Source: Apus apus (Eukaryota; Chordata; Aves; Apodiformes; Apodidae). From it: a stretch of 64,000 bases of DNA. The number at the start of each line of letters is the position of its first letter. The stretch's first letter is position 1. Location of the stretch: positions 39,656,905 through 39,720,904 of the forward strand of contig NC_067312.1 in the NCBI RefSeq assembly GCF_020740795.1. Direction: 5' to 3'. The notes under the pieces are model-generated. The model was given only the letters and a program-made list of their open reading frames with translations. It was not told where the DNA came from and did not search any database. Below, one piece after another: positions 48,880 through 61,797 of this stretch. The position numbers were made by a program, and so were the translations under genes.

Positions 48880-51800
48880 CATCAACTCAAACCAATCCTT
48901 TGTCTTTCCATTTTGGTCTCCCTTATTTGCCTTGTCTTACATTACAGTATCTTCAGACAGGGAAATACTTCACTCCATGCCCTCATTTAAATTCTGTGTC
49001 TCTGAAACTGTTCCTTGCTGTTGGAGTCTTACTCATGATTGGATTCTTACAGGCTCTGCCAGTACTTATTTTTGTGTCTTCTATAGCTGTAATAGAGCTT
49101 TACAAGAAAAAGAAGACAACCTCATCCTTCACCAATGCCAATGCCACTGTGTGTTTCTCCAGTGCTCCCCAGGCTAGAGTGACCACCACCAAACTTGTAT
49201 GAGGTCCCAGAAGATTATCGTGCTGGGAAGCAGCCTCCTCATCCAAAGCCACCTGAGGCTGCATCTGCAGGGCTGGGAATAGCAGGAAGGCTGAGGCAAT
49301 GTTTCCCTGAATCACCATGACTTTACCTCAGTCCTGCTTTGCTGTGACAGGCTGCATGTTCTTATCTATATGCGATAGAGAGGGATTTTGACACCCAGAC
49401 CTCCTGCACTGACTCAGGTCTTTGCTGATACTGGGTTTGTGCTCTTGTAATTCATTAACCTTGGATCGACATCTTGAAACCACCCACATGCTGATGGTAC
49501 ACAGAATAAGATAGTTTTCTTTCAGTGTAAGCACATAATGTAGTTTTATCTCCATTTAGTGTGTAGGAGGTGTCTGAAATACATTCTAGTACTAATTGTA
49601 GTGACTGTACTACTCATGAAAAAAATATCTGGATTACAGTGTCTCATAATCACTATGGTAAGCAGGGTGTGTGCTCCCAAAGGAAGAAAGCTGTCTGGTA
49701 GTCATAAACCTTAAAACTCAATTTATTTTACTTTTAGGCCTAAATGACAGCCTACACAGCCCAGATTAAAATGTGTTATGCAGTGGGTTCTAGAAGGCTT
49801 CCTGCTATGATTCAGGCAAGGTTGTTAATGTATTGTGAGAAAATGCTAGGATAGGACTGCATACAGGGGCAAGAGGTATGTCTCATTGTTTAAGATGTTT
49901 GAAGTATGATGCTTAACTTCCTTTCTTTCAACTTTTATATTGACTACACAGTTCTGTTTGTGCAGTTACTTCAGACTTTTTCATTCAGTAAAAGTTAGTG
50001 TGGATGGTCTTGTTTCAGAATAACATTTGCATTCTTCCTATTTTAGGCAAGACTGAGATGGAAAGAAGGATAAAGGCATTTATTATGCTGAACTAATTTT
50101 CCACAAGGAGATATTTTCCCAAATAGTTTTTCCATTTTAGGTAAGATGGAAATTCAGCTTTCCATGGAGAAAAAGACCTAGGAGTCTCTGTGAAAGGGTT
50201 TTATTTCCATTTACTGTCAAATCTTCTGTCACTGCCTGATGACATTAATACTGAATGCATATGTACTACCTTGCAGGTGGGAGGAGATTATGTCAGTTGT
50301 TCTTGGGAGAATAAAGCAAATAAATAAATAAATAAATAGTTTTATTAAGTTTTAGTTTTATTACTAGGTGCTGTTTCTAGCTCCTTAGAGTGATATTCAT
50401 TTAGGCTTCTAGTTTTGCCCCAGAAGGTGTTGGCCCATTGCCATCCCAGTAAGAAAAGTGCTCAGACCCTGTAAGGTATCACCCATAATGCTATATATTA
50501 GAGCTAATAAGAAGAGAAAAGCACAGCTGATCATACATCTCTTTAGGTGCTGGGAGCCCCAGGCTGCTAACAGGCCTCTGATCCACAGGCAAGATGCCTT
50601 GCATACCCTTTCTTGGCAGAGAGAGCAAGCGAGTAGCCCCTGATAGTCATTCAGGCTCTTACAGGATTTTCTAGCAAGAAAGCCATTCAATTCACCATTT
50701 TTATTGTCAAACAGGAAGGATGTTCCCCAGAGAACTTCCTGTTGCACTGTTAAAGACAAGGCTTTATCACTAACACTGAGTGGGAGCTCCTCCCCTCAGG
50801 CTCCTCCAGCACCATGCGCAGGCTGTGCCATCTCCAGCCGTTTTACTGTCATTACCTTTTGCTAGTTTTTCCATTCCTCCTTTTCTGCACTCTTTTCTTT
50901 CATCAGCCTTCTGGTTTTCTTGGTTTTTTTCCCATTTCATTAGTTCAAATTATTTTATTCCACTTTTTTTTCTCGTTCTGCTTTTGTCAGTAAAAGAAAA
51001 TACATTCTATGTCTCACCTTTTAGAACACTACCCTGTGTTTTTTGTGATATGGGTTCTTTGGCGAATGTCACCTGTCTTCCTGTTTATTTACATAGTGCT
51101 TGCCACAGTAGGGCATTTGGATAAAGTTACAATGAAATCAATAACTTTGCGATATTTTCTGCCTTTCATTTCATCTGGAAAAGTTAATATTTAACTCTAG
51201 TAAAAGCCATACTGTGGCTAATTTTTTAAAATTTTCTTCTTTTTTCCTTCCAATATATGTCCACTGAGTATATATCCACTGTCAGGACTGCAGAAAAAGT
51301 TACTGGATCCATGTCATTATTGTTTTTTATTTTTCTGTTTCATTCCTAAGGTTTACATGGGCTTCTGGAGCCACTTCACTTCTTCACAATTAAGACTGGA
51401 TGCTCTGTCCCTTCCTCCCTTTTCCCTGCTATGAGAAAAAAGGAAGTGCTTCTGCTAAGCACAGTCTCATCAAAGGTTCTGCTTTTCACAGCTCATTTTG
51501 AAAACTTCTTTTTTTTGCTGTAAGTTAAGCTAGACAATTTCAATTCACTTCTGCTTCCTAAATGACTGCTGATTTTCTTAGTCTAACAAAAAAAGTGCTG
51601 TGTGAACCTTCTTATAATGCACTGTAGAGCACTGAAATTACATCATGGAGCTTCAAATCTGCCCAGCAGACGGACTCCTTATGGCAGGAATAAAGTGATC
51701 AAAGTGGAACGAAGCATCCCTGAAGCCAGGGCTGGCATGCTGAGCTGCTGCACTGGAATTGATTAGATAAGGAAAAAATGCCGATGGCCTTCTGAAATAT

Positions 51801-53228
51801 ACTTAGATATTATTTGACAGTGTTTTATCCAATAGACTGAAATTTTTCTGCAGATTGTCATCTAATATAGGGGCTGACATTTTATTCTACCTGCCATTTT
51901 TTAAATAAAGGCAGATAATCTTCTATCTGGCAATAGGCAAGGTGTTTAAAAGGTAGGGTAGTGAAGGGTTTTTCTGCAGCAGTGGTTCATTTCCATAACC
52001 ATTCTGAGGCTGATAAACTTTTCTTCCTGAAACTATGCAGAGTCTGGGCTACTGTAACTTGTATTGCTTTGTTTTTTTTCTTGACTTCTCCTGCCTGACA
52101 TTTTTCAAATGTCAGTTCTTGAGACTTCCCATCAGTCTGAGCCACCCCACAAGTCAGGCAGCGTGTCTCTGATCCTCATTGGTTTGTACCATAACCTCAG
52201 AGAAAGACACAAGAAACTCACATCAGACAAATAGAGTGATACTTCCTCCTTTGGAGTTATGAAGTGCAAATAGCATGCAGCATCTGCAGAGAACTGCAAA
52301 CATCAGTCAAGATGTACACCTTGGGCTGTATTTACAGACAGCACTTAAAATGCTTTTCCAGAGGGATGCTGGAAGCATGTGCCTGATTCCCTATTCTGGG
52401 CTTAAGTGCCTGGCTCCACAGAGGGCATGAACAACTGGAACAGGGAGTTATAAGCTACATGGGGCTGGCCAAGCCTGGAAGTATGGAGGAGGGTTTGTGT
52501 TTAACCCGCTTGTGTTTATAGAGCTGGTGATTTGTCTACAGAGAACAAAATCCTGTGTAGACACAGTTGTATTTCCTATTCTTTTTAAAAACAGTGTGCT
52601 TTTCTTCCAACACAAAGGGGAGGGGAGGAAGGAGGAGGAGAGGGAGAGGAAAGTTTTCTGAGTGTGCCTACAGCACTATGTCTTTGTGTAGACTTAAAAA
52701 TTAACTAAGCACTGAGCTATGCAGCATGGGCCAGGCCAGGTGGAAATAGACATGTAGATTCATGTGCTTAGGTAAAGCACAAAAGATCAAAGATGACAAT
52801 ATGATGGAATGGAGATGCTCCTAAATTCAGGTGTAGTGGGGCAGGGATGTAATTTTGGGCATAACTATTCAAGTTCCCACATCAGGTGCTTTCAATTATT
52901 TTTGAAAATTGGCCAAGGCTAGCAGCTTGAAATATAAATTGTATCATAGTTATTTACTGTAATTTCAGCAATACCAAATATGGGAAAGAAAGTTGGAGCC
53001 AGTGCTGTTGTAAAAAAACAACTTCATGGTTACATTCTGTTGCAGATATTTTTCCTTCCGTTACCTTTGCCAACAAATGACACAGAGCACTCAGCAAAAA
53101 GTGAAATCATATTGGTATAATTATTTTTTCTTCTTTTTCCCATCAATTAAAGAGAGCAGCACTTAATAAATATTAACCAAATACTGTCTTTTGCAAAAAA
53201 TAATTTCTACTACTATAACCCCAATGCT

Positions 53229-53300
53229 TTTATATACAAAGAGTATATTTATATACAAAGAGTAATACTTCCATTGGTATATTTTCATCTACCAATGGAA
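53229..53300. repeat. 19-bp tandem duplication followed by perfect 11-bp hairpin
   Basis: TATATACAAAGAGTA occurs twice with period 19. Directly after it, TTCCATTGGTA (53269-53279) and TACCAATGGAA (53290-53300) are perfect reverse complements around a 10-base loop. The function is unknown. Confidence 0.85.
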
Positions 53301-54711
53301 AGCCAAGATCTTGCATGGATTGTTAGACCACAGCAAATTCCCATCAAAGGCCTGTATAATACTATTCTTCAATCTAAACTATTTCAAGTATCAGGCCCTG
53401 TCCAAAGAGATTACAAGCTATATTAACACATATACATCTAGCCTTCTTTACAGTAGTTTTCAGAAGTACCATACAAATCCAGGCATACGGACCTTCCTAG
53501 GCAAGTGGGAGCACACATGAAAATCACACAGAAGAGATTTGCTTTCCTACACTTAATCATTACAGCTACCTTTAAAACAACCCTGAAATGTCCAAAAAGC
53601 CAAATACCTTATTAGAGCAGCACACAGGAGAAGACTGACCTGATTCTGCTGTCCTCTCTTTTGTCCAAAGAGAGACTTGTACAAACACAGACTGATTTTC
53701 CTCTGAGTGTGCTCCACGGAAAAGTGGGGAACCATCTCTTAACATCTCACTCTTCTGTCACACAAATGGATTTGTCTATGGCTTCATTTGAGGATGTGAG
53801 CAAAGCCAAATGGAGGTCACAACAGTACTGGAAAGTGTTAACTAAGTGTCTTTGTTATTTCCCAGTTTGTTTGTTGCTTTTTAATCACTATTCCTGGCTT
53901 CATCTGGGCTAACTGGTCCTCTGAAATGCAGTTGCCATTAATGAGCAGATACGTGTACATTACATGTAGTAAGCAGCCTGCCCACCTCAGAGTGTATCTC
54001 TGTCATTAGTGTAAGCAAACATTTGACCAAATTTAATCCAAGACAGATGTAGCAGTATGCTTGTGAGAAGAATGCTAAGGTAAAAGTAACCGAACAGGTA
54101 AAAAAAAGGGAACAATGTGTTGGAACTTTGTGGGGACTGGTATTTGTAGGCGTGAAAAAGTGGATGTGTGCAACATGAGAAAATGAGTTACAGCAAGCCT
54201 GAGGTATCACCTATTATTTAAAGCCTTAAGTTCATAAGAAATTCATTATGTAACTGGAAATATTTTTCTTCAGCTCTCCATTGCTTTGGAGTGTTTTTTT
54301 AACTGCATAACTGCTGGAGAAATACAGAAGGATTGGCTGATGTGGACTGCAGGAGGTCTCCAATCCAAGCCCATCCTGAGGCAAGCTCAGCTGTGGGGTC
54401 AGACACTGTTGCTCAGGACTTAATGCAACCAGGGCTTCAAATTCCCCAAGAACAGAGATGGCACAGCCTCCTGCCTTGGAAATTTCCCATCCTTGCTTTC
54501 TGTAGCTAGAAACTCTCCTGTTTCCATTTATGGTCACCACTGGCAAAAAGTCTGGCCCCTGGTAAAATCCTTGTAGGTAGAATGGGCACCTCGAAGCCCC
54601 CCTTCTCTCATCCACTTCTTACTGCCTTTCCTCAAAATGTCTGTTGAAGTCTTGCTCATGTACATCCAGGCCAACATCTATTGCTCTGTCCTCATCCACA
54701 AATTAGTCATT

Positions 54712-54776
54712 TTATCACAGTTGGGCTTGGTGATCTTGGGGGTCCTTTCCAACCACAACAATTCTGTGATTGTGTG
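54712..54776 (+). mobile_element. CR1 LINE 3' terminal scrap
   Basis: TTGGGCTTGGTGATCTTGGG, then a segment with CCTTTCCAACCACAACAATTC and CTGTGATTGTGTG, is the very 3' end of a CR1. Confidence 0.75.
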
Positions 54777-55699
54777 AAAATACCCTCCAACATGTCGGGT
54801 GTCATTTAGCCTTGGTTAATCCTTGCTGACTGTTCCTAGTCTTCTCTGCTGTGTGCTCATGCATGTCCAAGTGATCTTGCTCCGCCCATGGTTTTCCCAG
54901 AGACCAAAAAGGAAGTCTGTAGTTCCACAGATTGTTCCCTTTGCCCTTCTCTGAAGGCAGGTGCAACATTTGCTTTGCTTTTATCATTGCAGACCTCCTC
55001 TCACCTCCATGACCTGCCAGAACTGAGGGATAGCAGCCTTGTGAGGATGTTGGATAGTTCCCTCAGTACCTTTTGGGGCAGCCCAACTAGTCTCAGGGGT
55101 GTGAGCAGGTTGAGGACTCACTTGAATGCCACCAAGTACCTCAGCCTCTGTCATTAAATCACTGCCCTCCATCCAGCAGCTGGTCCAAATATGCTTCTCT
55201 GCCAAATAAATGGCAGCCATGCAAAAGCAATTATGCTCAAGAGGGTTTGAGATTCTTAATTTACCCCAAACTTAAGCTAAGAAATAGGTACCAAACTGAG
55301 AAAAAACATCACCCTTACATACAAAATGTAATCCATTCTCTAGATCCCACTTTCTCTACAAGTTGCTCTTGGGTATTGAAGCCTAGAGCTATGCTGAAAT
55401 ACAGAAGAAATCACTCTGCTCATCCTTCCTCTAAATAAATAGAGTACTTCTCTCAATTATACAACAGTGCAGAAATGATTGTAATAAATTCAAAACATTA
55501 CTGTTTGATTGGTTTTTTTATGAAAAGTCCTATAGAACCTAAGAAATATATTGAAAGTGTTGTCTTAAAATAGTGAAAACTGTTTCTAAATTATGGAATT
55601 TAACCTACATCCATGACTCAAATTTCTGTTGTATTTTGAATGTCAGTCCATTACTCCTACACTTAAGTGCAGCAAAATCGTAAATCTCCAATTGGAAAA
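54777..55699. other. Gene-free spacer
   Basis: Unique sequence with open frames below 90 codons; nothing recognised. Confidence 0.4.
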
Positions 55700-57112
55700 A
55701 AGGGAACATAGCCCCTATTTTTAAGAAGAGGGAAAAGGAAGACCCAAGGAACTTCAGACCAGTCAGTCTCACCTCTGTGCCTGGCAGGATCATGGAACAG
55801 ATTGGCCTGGAAAATCTGCTAAGGCACATGGAAAATAGGGAGGTGGTTGGTGACAGCCAACATGGCTTCACTAAGGGCAAGTCATGTGGCAAATTTGGTG
55901 TCCTTCTATGACAAGGCTACAGACATAGTGGATAATGGTGGAAGGACTGACATCATCTACTTGCATTTGTCCAAGGCATTTGACACTGTCCCACATGACA
56001 TCCTGGTCTCCAAACTGACAAGAGATGGATTTGACAGATGGACCACTTGGTGGATAAGAGATTGGCTGGATGGCCACACCCAGAGAGTTGTGGTCAATGG
56101 TTCAGTGTCCAAGTGGAGGCAGGTGACAAGTGGTGTCCCTCAGGGGTCAGTACTGGGACCAGTGCTGTTCAACATCCTTGTTGGAGACATGGACAGTGGG
56201 ATTCAGTGTATCCTCAACAAGTCTCCTGACCATAACAAACTACGTGGAGTAGTTGACACCATAGAGAGAAGGGAGGCCATCCAAAGGGACCTTCGATGGA
56301 GAGGTGGGCCAATGCCAACCTCATGAACTTCAACAAGGCCAAGTGCAAGGTCCTGCACCTGGGTCGGTGCAACGCCAGGCACAAATAGAGGCTGGGGGGA
56401 GAATGGCTAGAGAGCAGTCCTGAGGAGAAGGACTTGTGGGTGGTAGTAGATGAGAAGCTAAACATGAGCTGCCAGTGTGCACTGAAGCCCAGAGAGCCAG
56501 TAGTGTCCTGGGCTGCTTCAAAAGAAGTGTGGCCAGCAGGGCCAGGGAGGTGATTCTGCCCCTCTACTCAGCTCTGGTGAGACCTCACCTGGAGTACTGT
56601 GTACAGTTCTGGTGCCCTCAGCACAAGAAAGATACAGACCTGTTGGAGAGGGTCCAGAGAAGGGCCACCAAGATGATCAAGGACCTGGAGCACCTCTGCT
56701 GTGAAGACAGGTTGAGAGAATTAGGGCTGTTCAGCCTGGAGAAGAGAAGGCTCTGGGGAGACCTTAGAGCACCTTCCACTATCTGGAAGAGCTACAGGAA
56801 AGCTGCGGAAGGGCTTTTCATCAGAGAGGGTAGAGATAGAACAAGGGGTAATGGTTTTAAACTGAAAAAGCAGAGATTTAGGTTAGACATCAGGAAGAAA
56901 TTCTTCACCATGAGGGTAGTAAGACCCTGGAATAGGTTGCCCAGGGAGGTTGTGGAAGCCCCCTCCCTCAAGGTGTTTAAGGCCAGAGTGGATGAGGCTT
57001 TGTGCAGCCTGGTCTAGTGTGAGGTGTCCCTCTCATAGCAGGGAGGTTGGAACCTGATGATCTTTAAGTTCCCTTCCAACCTTAACCATTCTGTGATTCT
57101 ATGATTCTATGA
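55700..57112 (+). mobile_element. CR1 LINE, 1.4 kb, with disabled reverse transcriptase
   Basis: This is the longest CR1 copy here. It encodes [23 protein letters not shown] start sequence, [38 protein letters not shown] and [18 protein letters not shown] frame change is followed by FCVQ-type, [18 protein letters not shown] and [14 protein letters not shown] sequence, the 3' UTR and a double ATTCTATG end. The catalytic box, FADDTKL in the minus-strand copy at 25556-26712, reads PDHNKLR here, so both catalytic aspartates are affected. The upstream endonuclease is missing. Confidence 0.95.
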
Positions 57113-60100
57113 AATATGATGTATGTGGCAGTTCTTATTTTGAATTGTAATTCAAAAAGGAAAACAGTGTGTGTTTGCAAATTTTATTGATTAGGAAGTA
57201 TTTAGAAAGATTTCAGCTGCTGAGAGAAATCTCATTTATTTTCCTCATGTACCTAAATATATAATAATTACATCATTTAAGAAAGATGTTCAGATTCAGC
57301 ATAGGTTGTGGAATAAAGCTGGACAGATAGAACACCAAAGGATTCTCTTGCTTATATACATAGTTAAAGGGGATTTGCACCATATTTTCATCCTAGATAT
57401 TGCTGAGACCTCTGGGATGAGAAGCTGGAGTGGGGAAGAGAGCCTTCAGGAGCAAAGCAATCAAGTGTACCTGCCCTGAGTAGAATCTGCAACCCAATGT
57501 GCAAATGGTTTTCCTGAAACTTCACTTCTTCTTTTCCTTTAGCCACTTGAAGTAACTTTTGGCAAGGTCTTGTTGGCATTTCATTCAGAGGTGTGCTCTC
57601 TTCCCAGCACATTATGGCAGGAGGAGAAAAGGAGGCAGGAGACTATGAACCAGCGAGGTGAGGGGAAGAGTCTTGCTCACCAAGGAAGAAGAGAACCAAT
57701 GAGATTGGAGATACCAAGGAAGAGACTTTCTTTTTCTCTGTGCCCTCAATTGCAGTTGTTAAGCAGTCAGAAAAGGTGTAAAAAGCAGTGAAGACAAATC
57801 TTTTTTACTAGCTCCCATGAAAAAAATAAAAAGTTTTTCTCTGGCTCTTCTCATTTTGGTCATTTGAAGAGAGTAAGAGCACTCAAAAGGTTAGTCGCCC
57901 CAGGGAGCAGGCATGGGAGCAGAGGCATTATGACAGTGACTAAACATCCTGTTTGCTGACTTCCCTGGCATGGATTTTAAGAGGTGACATCTTCTCAGGA
58001 CCCATCCTGAGATGGGATGACATGTTTTTCTTAGTTGATGTTTTTTCTGTATTTTCTTCTTTTTTTCTATACTACTTCATTTTTTTGGGAAAACAATGTA
58101 TTTCTAAATACACCAGTTTGACTTGAAGGATGAGGAAAGGGAGAGGGAAGATGGGGCACCTCGAACATCCTGCAGCTAAACTGAGGCAGGAAGACACTGG
58201 GTTGGGTGAACACTCTAATTTGCATTTTTTTTCTGCCTTGAGCTGAGTTACCCCTGGTGTAACAGTTAAGATAAACTTCCCCTTCCTCCACTCTAAAAGT
58301 GGGGTGTACCTTGTCAGATTTAAAAATCAGAGAATCCTAGATGTCTTTAGAATTAGCCCAAGCGTTAAAATAATTTTTACTCACCAGAAATGGAAAAGGT
58401 TGAGAGTAGGGATTTGTTACAGCCAGCTGGCAAACTAAATGTGTATTTTACATATCAAAATGTTACCTTTCTTCAGCTAGCCTGCTGATCTTTACAAGTA
58501 GCATTTCCACAAAGGTAACAAAATATTTATTCTTAGTGGGCCACCACAATTAATGAAACATTTAAACTCAGCTGGTTTTTTAAAGGTGATAACTGACTAA
58601 CCTCAAAAGAGCCAAATAAGGGGTATGTCTCACAGTATCAGACAATCTTTAAACAGAAGACTTTCAGCTAACATTAACCAGCTGCCCCCTCCTTTGCTAT
58701 TCTTTCACCACTAAATTTTTCTTAAATTCCTCCACTTTATTTTTGTCCCAGTCCTCCTAGGATCATGTAGCATTACACAAGGACGTGCACAATTCTTGCC
58801 AAGTTAGGCATTTATAAAAATTGTAAGTTAGGCATTTAAAAAATAGTACATTATTCTCACTAGATACTTAAAACCAATCAGTATAGTTTTATGCCTCCAT
58901 TCAGTATAAACCTTTATGCAATTAATTTAAAACAATAATGCAATTTTACATGTAAACTTTTTATTTAGATTATCATTATGAATCAAACCATTAAGTAGAA
59001 CTACTGTCTCCATGACAGAGAAATTAAAGAGAAGTACAGCAAATTATGTTTGTGCTTAGTTAGATGCATACCTGAGTAAACACAAGAAATTTTTTAAAAG
59101 GCATGATGTCTCGGCTATAATGGGAAGTTCCTTTACACTGTAGAAAACCCAGTTTTTGAAATGCCAGAGATGTCACTTTATTTGTTAAGAAATCCTGGAT
59201 ATAATAAAATCACAGAAAGAAAACCTTTCCCCCAAGATCCCTGCACAGCTTTTTGTTTTACATGGAATGGCTGTTTTCACATACAAGACTGACAGAAGAG
59301 CAACCCTGTGCCTGAGCCTCTCCTAGTGGTGCGGACACTTCCAGGGAACAGGACATGTGATGCTGAATGCCTAAGAAGGACATCTGCAGGTGAATATCCT
59401 GTTCACAAAGCAGACACCAATGCCTGCATACTAAGGAGGTCCAGCTGCATCAATGCGAAACAAAATCTCCTTTAGCTCAATCTCTATAGAATTGCTTGTC
59501 CCCTCTGTATCTGGATCCTGGGTGGACTCGAGCAACAGACAGGTATTGAGCGGCTCTGGTTAAGGTAGTTTTAGGTAGAAACTGGGTAGGTTTATTCTTG
59601 AGAGAGTGTTGTAGAAGGGAACAGATTACAGTTTGGAGCTTATTCAACAACAAAGTGCCTGAATCCTGCTTTACACATCCACATAATTTGGTGGATCTTA
59701 TTAAAGGTTAAGCTGACAGTCCTCTGAAGAAAAATGATCCCAAACCCACAAGCCTGTCAAGTCCTTTTCCTGAATTTACTTTGTATCAACAAGTGCCATC
59801 TATTTCAGGTTAAACATATTTTCCTTTCACATTTCTCCTGTCCTCTGTTTATTAGCCCTGCTCCAAACACAGAAACAAGCTGTTTGAAACAAACTGGTTT
59901 TGGACACCATCTCACTCCTCACCTCATCTGGACTGTTGAGGCCACCTGAGATGTCTTTTTGACTCCAAAAATCACAATGCTTGCCTATGGTGTGGTGCAC
60001 ATAAGAACTCTATGCCAACCTGGTCTCCTCAGTGCTACTCTAGGGCTAATTTTACTCCACTTGCATCAGTCTTCAGCTTTCCATCGTCCTGCTTGTCTTT

Positions 60101-61597
60101 GCAAGGACAGACTGGCAGCCTCAGAGAACAGTACATGCTTAATTTCATTTTTTCACAGAGTTGTACATTTTCTTATTTCCAGCTGCCTTTCTCTCTCCAT
60201 CTGGTAATAAACAATGGGAAGTCATGTCAGCAGTTGTAATACCTTTAGGAAGTTTGGTGCCTGTAATTTGTGTCATGTGTCTCACACACTTGTAATTCGT
60301 CTTGATGACTGATCATTTGTTCAAAGACCTTCTAGGCTCAACACTGAATCTTGCTCTCACAGGAGCTGACTGAACAGAGTAAGGATTCAACTCATATTCT
60401 GTGCAGGTATACTAAGTAATCCCAATCTTGTTTATAAATCCTAGGTAAAGATAGACACCTGAAGATGTATCTTACAGGGAGTGAGATCAACACCTTGACT
60501 AGCTGCAACTAGGTAGCACTGCTTCGTATTCTCCAGTGTTTGCTCTGTCCATAGACAGGGAGAATTACTCATACATAAACAAACAAACAAACAAACTAGA
60601 GAGGGAAAAAAAAAATCTGAACATGATGGCAGAAAGTAATCATTAATATTACGAAACTAAGTAAATTCAGAATAAAAAAAACCCATCAAGGGCAATCATG
60701 ATGTGGAAGTTTAGTAACTAAACAAAATCAGATGTAAATTCTCCTTGTTTTGTTCTTAATTTTTCCATTACTTTGCACCTGGAATTTCATTATCAGTAGA
60801 TAGGGAATATTTCTTTGTAGTATAAAAAGGGTCTTGATAAAACAGCGTTCAAAAAGATAAAAGAACTTTGTGTCATGAAAGGTATATTACTTTCCAAATA
60901 TATCCATTTTCCTTGACTTATGACTTCCATTTAGCACTTTCCAAGATTTATTCGAGACCTGTCTTTCTTGAAATCAATCCTATCTTGATTTTTTTTTTCT
61001 ATTGGTGGTTTCATTTTAAAAGGAAATTACCTCTGCAGCAAGTCCTGATGTACAACTACACTACTGATTTACCCATATGCAGAAAAGCCCTGCATTTAAC
61101 CTCATTAATGAAAGCCAAGACAACTGTTTTTCTTGGCTGGACGTTCGGTTACTAGTTCAGTCCACACAGCAGAAAGCATGTTTGTTTAAGGCTCATAGAT
61201 GAGCAGAGGTCAGAAAGGAAAGTCAAGAAATCATTTACATTTAAAAAACAATAATTAAAAGTTTAAAGTGATTGTTATGCCAGATAAGGTTTTTAAAAGG
61301 AAACAAAACCTGTTTGGCAAGTTTCAGTTTGCCATAAGCTGAGAGTCACCAAGAAATTCCAGTTCCATAGGTGTTCTACCAGTACTGGAACACTTACTGT
61401 ATTTCCTTTAACTTCCCTGACTTTAAAAGGGATGTAGTAGCTTTTTACATATATTAGTTAACATATACATTTAACTTTTTTAAGAACATTGGGGAAATAC
61501 CAAGGAAATGTGTATACACCTGAAACATTTTATCCATCTAATTACAGAGCACTGTCTTTTTAGGATGTTTTTCAGTCTATAAATGGTGAGCGAAAAA
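57113..61597. other. Gene-free AT-rich DNA
   Basis: No coding exon or recognised transposon. A short imperfect direct repeat (GTTAGGCATTTA, 58804 and 58828) and an (AAAC)n run at about 60577-60596 are present. The stretch 59470-59700 is mildly GC-richer and may be an old unrecognised repeat. Confidence 0.4.
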
Positions 61598-61797
61598 GAG
61601 AGGGTGGTGAGACACTGGTGCAGGTTGCCTAGGGAATTTGTGGTTGGCCATCCCTGGAAGTGTGCAAGGCCAGGTTGGACGGGGCTCTGAACAACCACAG
61701 CTAGTGGGAGGTGTCCCTCCCCATGGCAGGGAGGTTGGAACTAGATGATCTCTAATGTCCCTTCCAACCCAAACCATTCTGTGATTTTATGAATTTG
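61598..61797 (+). mobile_element. CR1 LINE 3' fragment
   Basis: GAGAGGGTGGTGAGACACTG, TGTGCAAGGCCAGGTTGGAC and GGAGGTTGGAACTAGATGAT run to ATTCTGTGATTTTATGA, the standard CR1 3' end. Confidence 0.92.

Larger units (their letters stand above)
46401..54711. other. Gene-free AT-rich DNA (apart from CR1 at 47630-47762)
   Basis: No convincing exon. It contains poly(T) at 48837-48879, (AAAT)n at about 50318-50338, a purine run at about 52612-52650 and a perfect hairpin at 53269-53300. An open frame at 48828-49202 encodes a hydrophobic stretch but is preceded by poly(T) and resembles nothing known to me. Confidence 0.45.

Noticed and set aside
56475-57017. A 180-residue frame as a cellular gene
   Set aside because: It is the C-terminal part of the CR1 reverse transcriptase frame, within a complete CR1 3' end.
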